9,842 nt of DNA from Rhodopirellula sp. (GTDB taxonomy: Bacteria; Planctomycetota; Planctomycetia; Pirellulales; Pirellulaceae), in the NCBI GenBank assembly GCA_002712845.1, contig PAUV01000075.1, forward strand, positions 1 through 9,842. Reading direction: 5' to 3'. Shown here piece by piece: positions 7,414-9,842 of this stretch. Position numbers and translations under genes: made by a program. The notes below the pieces were generated by a model. That model was not told the origin of the DNA and did no database searches. It saw only the letters and a list, made by a program, of their open reading frames with translations. Numbering within the stretch: position 1 is the first letter of the stretch; each line of letters opens with the position of its first letter.

Positions 7414-7495
7414 TCTCGGTGTGAATCAAAATCGCGTGTTTATTCGGTGGTGGAAGATCAGGCAGCAGCCTGACAACAAACGTGGAGATTTGTGC

Positions 7496-8920
7496 TTATG
7501 CCAAGCCGCCAATGGTGACGACGTCAACCGTTTCCACGCGGCCGACCAAGGTATGGCTACTGCAATCGTCGACGTGGATTTTCATGAACTGTCCTGCTTG
7601 TCGCCGATTCCCATCAAAGACCACGATGCGGTCGCAATGGGTGCGACCGGTCATTTGAACAACGGCCCCCTCAGGAGACTTCAGGCCTTTTTTGCTGGGC
7701 CCTTCCACGAGAACGTCAACGGTTTGCCCAATGAGCTTCTGGTTGTCTTCCTTGGCGATCGCATCCTGAACAGCTAACAGCTCATTGTTACGCCGGATTT
7801 TGACTTCTCTGGGAATATCGTCGGGCAGGCGATCCGCAGCCTTGGTGCCAGGTCTCTCGCTGTATTGGAAGATGAAGCTGTTTTTGAATCGGCACCGCTC
7901 CACCAGCTTGATGGTCTTCTGAAAGTCTTCCTCCGTCTCTCCACTGAAGCCGACAATGAAGTCGCTGCTGATCGCTGCTTCGGGAAGAATCCGCTCGATT
8001 CTTTCAAACATTTCCATATAGTCTGAAACGGTGTATCCACGTTTCATCCTTTTCAGAACCACGTCCGAGCCGCTTTGCGCCGGCACGTGAAGGTACGGTG
8101 AAACTTTGGGTAAGTCCCGTATGGTGCACAGCAAACGTTCGGTCATGTCCTTGGGATAGTTGGTCACAAATTTGATGCGTTCGAGCCCCTCGATGGGTTG
8201 CAGTTGCTCGAGCAAATCAGCCATGTCTGTGATCGTTCCGTCTTCATTTTTGAATTTGTAGCTGTTGACGGTTTGTCCCAGTAGCGTGATTTCACGGCAG
8301 CCCTGCTCCGCAAGGATCTGAGCTTCTGAAACAATTTGTTGAGGGGACCTTCCCTGCTCTGGGCCTCGCGTGTTCGGAACAACGCAATAGGTGCAGAACT
8401 TGTCACAGCCGATCTGTATTCGCAGATAAGCCTGAAACGGCGTAGGACGCATGGAAGGGTCACGAAGTGGATCAAACGTTTCATGACTGCGGGCGATCAC
8501 AGCCTGTGATCCCTCGTTGCGTTTCAGTGAGACGGCCATTTGACGACCTTCACCCGCACGAACTTTCTCAATCAAGTCGGGCACGCGATGTAATTGACCA
8601 GGGCCAATCACCATATCTACATAAGGTGCCCGCTTAAAAACGATCTCCTGATCTTTCTGTGCCATGCAACCCATGACGCCAATCAACTTGTCCGGTTGCT
8701 GCTCTTTGGTCTGTCTGATCTTGCCGAGTGCGCTATAGATTTTTTCTTCAGCGTGCTCACGTACACTGCAGGTGTTGTAAAAAATGCAATCCGCTTCCTT
8801 GGGAGTGTCGACCACGGTGTAGCCGTGTCGTTTCAGGTCAGCGATGACCATCTCGCTGTCCAGAACATTCATCTGGCAACCGACAGTCTTGATGTAAACG
8901 CGTTTGTTCATCTGTTCCAT
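7496..8920 (-). CDS. miaB: tRNA-2-methylthio-N6-dimethylallyladenosine synthase MiaB
   Basis: This is a radical-SAM methylthiotransferase that converts i6A37 to ms2i6A37 in tRNAs reading UNN codons, using two SAM molecules and two 4Fe-4S clusters. The 474-residue length is normal for MiaB. The N-terminal MTTase domain (about 6-130) has the auxiliary cluster cysteines C15 (VGCQMN), C51 (NTCSVRE) and C85 (MGCMAQ). The radical-SAM motif is C172-D-K-F-C176-T-Y-C179, followed by VVPNTRG. LGQTVNSY (214-221) and HVPAQSGSD (278-286) are also typical. A TRAM RNA-binding domain closes the protein (about 393-463). The MiaB-type motifs, including NTCSVRE and CVVPNTRG, separate it from RimO and MtaB. The start is ATG at 8918-8920; a second ATG three codons in (MNKRVYIKTVGCQMN) is equally possible. 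It is flanked by a small membrane-protein gene 74 bases upstream and the M16 pair 82 bases downstream, all on the same strand. Confidence 0.97.
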   Translation of the reverse strand: MEQMNKRVYIKTVGCQMNVLDSEMVIADLKRHGYTVVDTPKEADCIFYNTCSVREHAEEKIYSALGKIRQTKEQQPDKLIGVMGCMAQKDQEIVFKRAPYVDMVIGPGQLHRVPDLIEKVRAGEGRQMAVSLKRNEGSQAVIARSHETFDPLRDPSMRPTPFQAYLRIQIGCDKFCTYCVVPNTRGPEQGRSPQQIVSEAQILAEQGCREITLLGQTVNSYKFKNEDGTITDMADLLEQLQPIEGLERIKFVTNYPKDMTERLLCTIRDLPKVSPYLHVPAQSGSDVVLKRMKRGYTVSDYMEMFERIERILPEAAISSDFIVGFSGETEEDFQKTIKLVERCRFKNSFIFQYSERPGTKAADRLPDDIPREVKIRRNNELLAVQDAIAKEDNQKLIGQTVDVLVEGPSKKGLKSPEGAVVQMTGRTHCDRIVVFDGNRRQAGQFMKIHVDDCSSHTLVGRVETVDVVTIGGLA

Positions 8921-8994
8921 ATTCAGGCAATTGATTCAGGGGCTCATCCAACTTTCCGTTAGACAAGGCTTAAGTGCTGAGAGTCACGTCTCGA

Positions 8995-9204
8995 TCAATC
9001 TGACGTGTCACCATCAGGGGGCGGCGAATCGCCGACTGTTGGGGGCTTCGGGTTCTGCTTGTCCACGAATTCACGGAGACTGTCAGTGAGATTAGTGCGA
9101 CGCCGATTCATCAAACTCAACATCAGGATCGCAGCGATCAACACGCTGCCAAGCCACAGCAGCACACTGGGGGAGAGGATCGATTCGGTCAGGTTTGCGG
9201 ACAT
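8995..9204 (-). CDS. Small single-pass membrane protein
   Basis: The 69-residue product has no family I recognise. It has a short polar N-terminus, one hydrophobic helix at about residues 11-32 (SPSVLLWLGSVLIAAILML), an NRRR positive patch directly after it, and a polar tail ending in a proline/aspartate-rich PPTVGDSPPPDGDTSD. By the positive-inside rule the tail should be cytoplasmic. The frame has a clear gene-like composition, an ATG start and same-strand placement 74 bases upstream of miaB, so it probably belongs to the miaB-M16 transcript. No Shine-Dalgarno is evident; TATTCT lies about 7 bases before the ATG, which could mean a very short leader. It could also be a chance hydrophobic frame, but the helix followed by arginines argues for a real gene. 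Confidence 0.65.
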   Translation of the reverse strand: MSANLTESILSPSVLLWLGSVLIAAILMLSLMNRRRTNLTDSLREFVDKQNPKPPTVGDSPPPDGDTSD

Positions 9205-9527
9205 ACCGATAGAATACCCGCTGACACGGCTATTCGGGTAGGCTTGTTCTTGGCACTAACGTTGAGAAGCGGAATCTGGGGCATTTAAAGCGGGGTGGTG
9301 GGCTCCCCCCATCCTCTGGCAACCGCCCACGACTGGTCACAGCCAGAGCCGCAGGCCACGAGGCTTTGATTCCTAGCTCATCATTCCCCGCCCCATGATG
9401 CCTGGCCCGTTGCCTCGCTGGCCGCTTGGCCGTATCCGTGCATGGGGGCAGTGCTACAGGACTCTCTGAGTACTCAGGACAGTGGGGCAACTCAGGATAA
9501 TGAGGCAACTCAGAATAGTGGCCCCAA
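9205..9527. other. Gene-free stretch, possible dispersed repeat
   Basis: These 323 bases separate the DUF502 gene end from the small membrane-protein gene. A minus-strand open frame across 9230-9568 starts inside the DUF502 gene and translates as low-complexity, Pro/Arg-rich sequence; I take it as spurious. The stretch includes a possible stem GTGGGC/GCCCAC (9298-9303 and 9325-9330), a 12-bp palindrome at 9466-9477 and an 18-bp tandem array at 9472-9534. Part of it (about 9240-9380, minus-strand frame reading SRGRLPEDGGSPPP) has the look of a repetitive intergenic element, but I cannot confirm other copies here. Confidence 0.4.
9466..9477. repeat. 12-bp perfect palindrome
   Basis: CTGAGTACTCAG is its own reverse complement. 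It overlaps the first unit of the tandem array by 6 bases. It might be a binding site or a chance product of the repeat; no function can be assigned. Confidence 0.5.
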
Positions 9528-9534
9528 TCAGGAC
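9472..9534. repeat. 18-bp tandem repeat, about 3.5 units
   Basis: Units are actcaggacagtggggca (9472-9489), actcaggataatgaggca (9490-9507), actcagaatagtggcccc (9508-9525) and a partial aatcaggac (9526-9534). The first two units differ at three positions and the third is more diverged. The array runs into the 3' end of the DUF502 gene, and that gene's stop codon (TCA on +, 9528-9530) lies inside the last unit. Confidence 0.7.
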
Positions 9535-9842
9535 TGAGGTTGAGAGGTAGGCTCTGAGAAGTCGTCATTGATGCTTGGCGGCAGAATCGCTGGTGGTGCC
9601 TCGATGGCGGAGTTGGGGTTCGCAGTCAGGTTATCGACACGCTGTTGACTGGGAACAACCACGCCACAGCTGACGACGAATTGAATCGCTTCATCCACCG
9701 TCAGGTTGAGATCAATCGCCTCACTCTTCTTCACCGTCACGGTGAAGCCTGTCATCGGCATTGGGCTGGTGGGCATTAAAACGCTCAGCATCTGCTCGCC
9801 TGTCGCCTCTGCGATCTCTCGCATGCTGTCTCCTGTCACGAA
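9528..9842 (-). CDS. DUF502 family membrane protein, C-terminal part, cut by right edge
   Basis: The frame is open from the right edge to a TGA at 9528-9530, about 104 codons. The GTG at 9837-9839 is an internal valine (FVTGDS...), not a start. The visible part matches the C-terminal half of DUF502: VTGDSMREIAEATGEQ, then LMPTSPMPMTGF (the family's PTtPnPtsGf motif), then LTVDEAIQFVVSCGVVVP (the sVeeAlk.iiSgG motif). Family members have two N-terminal membrane helices, which lie outside the window. Function is not established. After the conserved part there is a Pro/Ser/Asn-rich tail of about 35 residues with no domain, whose last codons and stop fall in the tandem repeat. It is on the same strand as the small membrane protein and miaB but separated from them by 323 bases, so it is probably a separate transcript. 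Confidence 0.85.
   Translation of the reverse strand, partial: FVTGDSMREIAEATGEQMLSVLMPTSPMPMTGFTVTVKKSEAIDLNLTVDEAIQFVVSCGVVVPSQQRVDNLTANPNSAIEAPPAILPPSINDDFSEPTSQPQS

Noticed and set aside
7352..7777. 141-codon plus-strand open frame across the miaB/M16 junction
   Set aside because: It is antisense to the conserved 3' end of miaB and the start of the M16 gene, and has no domain of its own.
9191..9210. TATTCT as a -10 box for a leaderless small membrane-protein transcript
   Set aside because: The hexamer is plausible, but no -35 partner is visible at 17 bases and AT-rich hexamers are common.
9230..9568. 112-codon minus-strand open frame
   Set aside because: It starts within the DUF502 gene, crosses the tandem repeat (giving HYSELP/HYPELP-type repeats) and is otherwise Pro/Arg-rich with no domain. 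It is best explained as a chance frame over repetitive GC-rich DNA.

Overview
The window looks like a piece of a planctomycete chromosome, probably from the Rhodopirellula/Pirellulaceae side of the phylum. The strongest sign is an adjacent pair of exported proteins, a planctomycete-type cytochrome with DUF1587/1595/1592/1588/1585 domains and a Tat-exported DUF1552 protein. Such pairs are heavily amplified in planctomycetes. An FGE-sulfatase/Sel1 gene end, weak Shine-Dalgarno signals, GTG starts and moderate G+C also fit. The lineage is an inference from gene content, not from a marker gene.

Layout. (i) 2-469 (+): the 3' end of a gene cut by the left edge. It ends an FGE-sulfatase fold (GFRV motif), runs into a Sel1-like repeat and then into a degraded second FGE-like motif; the end looks decayed. 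A palindromic repeat interrupts its last third. (ii) 470-1024: 555 bases without a convincing gene. It holds an inverted partner of that palindromic repeat, a 19-bp tandem duplication and a separate 7-bp-stem hairpin. (iii) 1025-4698 (+): a two-gene operon, the DUF1592-family cytochrome and the DUF1552 protein, separated by 2 bp. (iv) 4699-4870: a convergent intergenic gap with one GC-rich hairpin. (v) 4871-8920 and probably up to 9204 (-): small membrane protein, then miaB, then two M16 peptidase-family genes spaced by 2 bp. (vi) 9205-9527: a gene-free stretch with an 18-bp tandem repeat that reaches into the stop codon of (vii) the C-terminal part of a DUF502 membrane protein at 9528-9842 (-), cut by the right edge.

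How the genes work together. The cytochrome/DUF1552 pair should act outside the cytoplasmic membrane: one product has a Sec-type N-terminus and two CxxCH motifs, the other a twin-arginine signal. The first also carries a beta-rich segment resembling a carbohydrate-binding module, so a redox role on polysaccharides is a reasonable guess, but the function is not established. The two M16 genes are complementary halves of one enzyme. The downstream gene keeps the HxxEH zinc site but has lost the Arg/Tyr substrate-binding pair; the upstream gene keeps the Arg/Tyr pair but has lost HxxEH. This is the pattern of a heterodimeric M16B peptidase. MiaB is a housekeeping tRNA-modifying enzyme.

Most worth a second look are the inverted palindromic repeats bracketing the decayed gene end, the split M16 pair, and the tandem repeat at the DUF502 stop codon. 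I found no phage, CRISPR, toxin-antitoxin or tRNA/rRNA genes.
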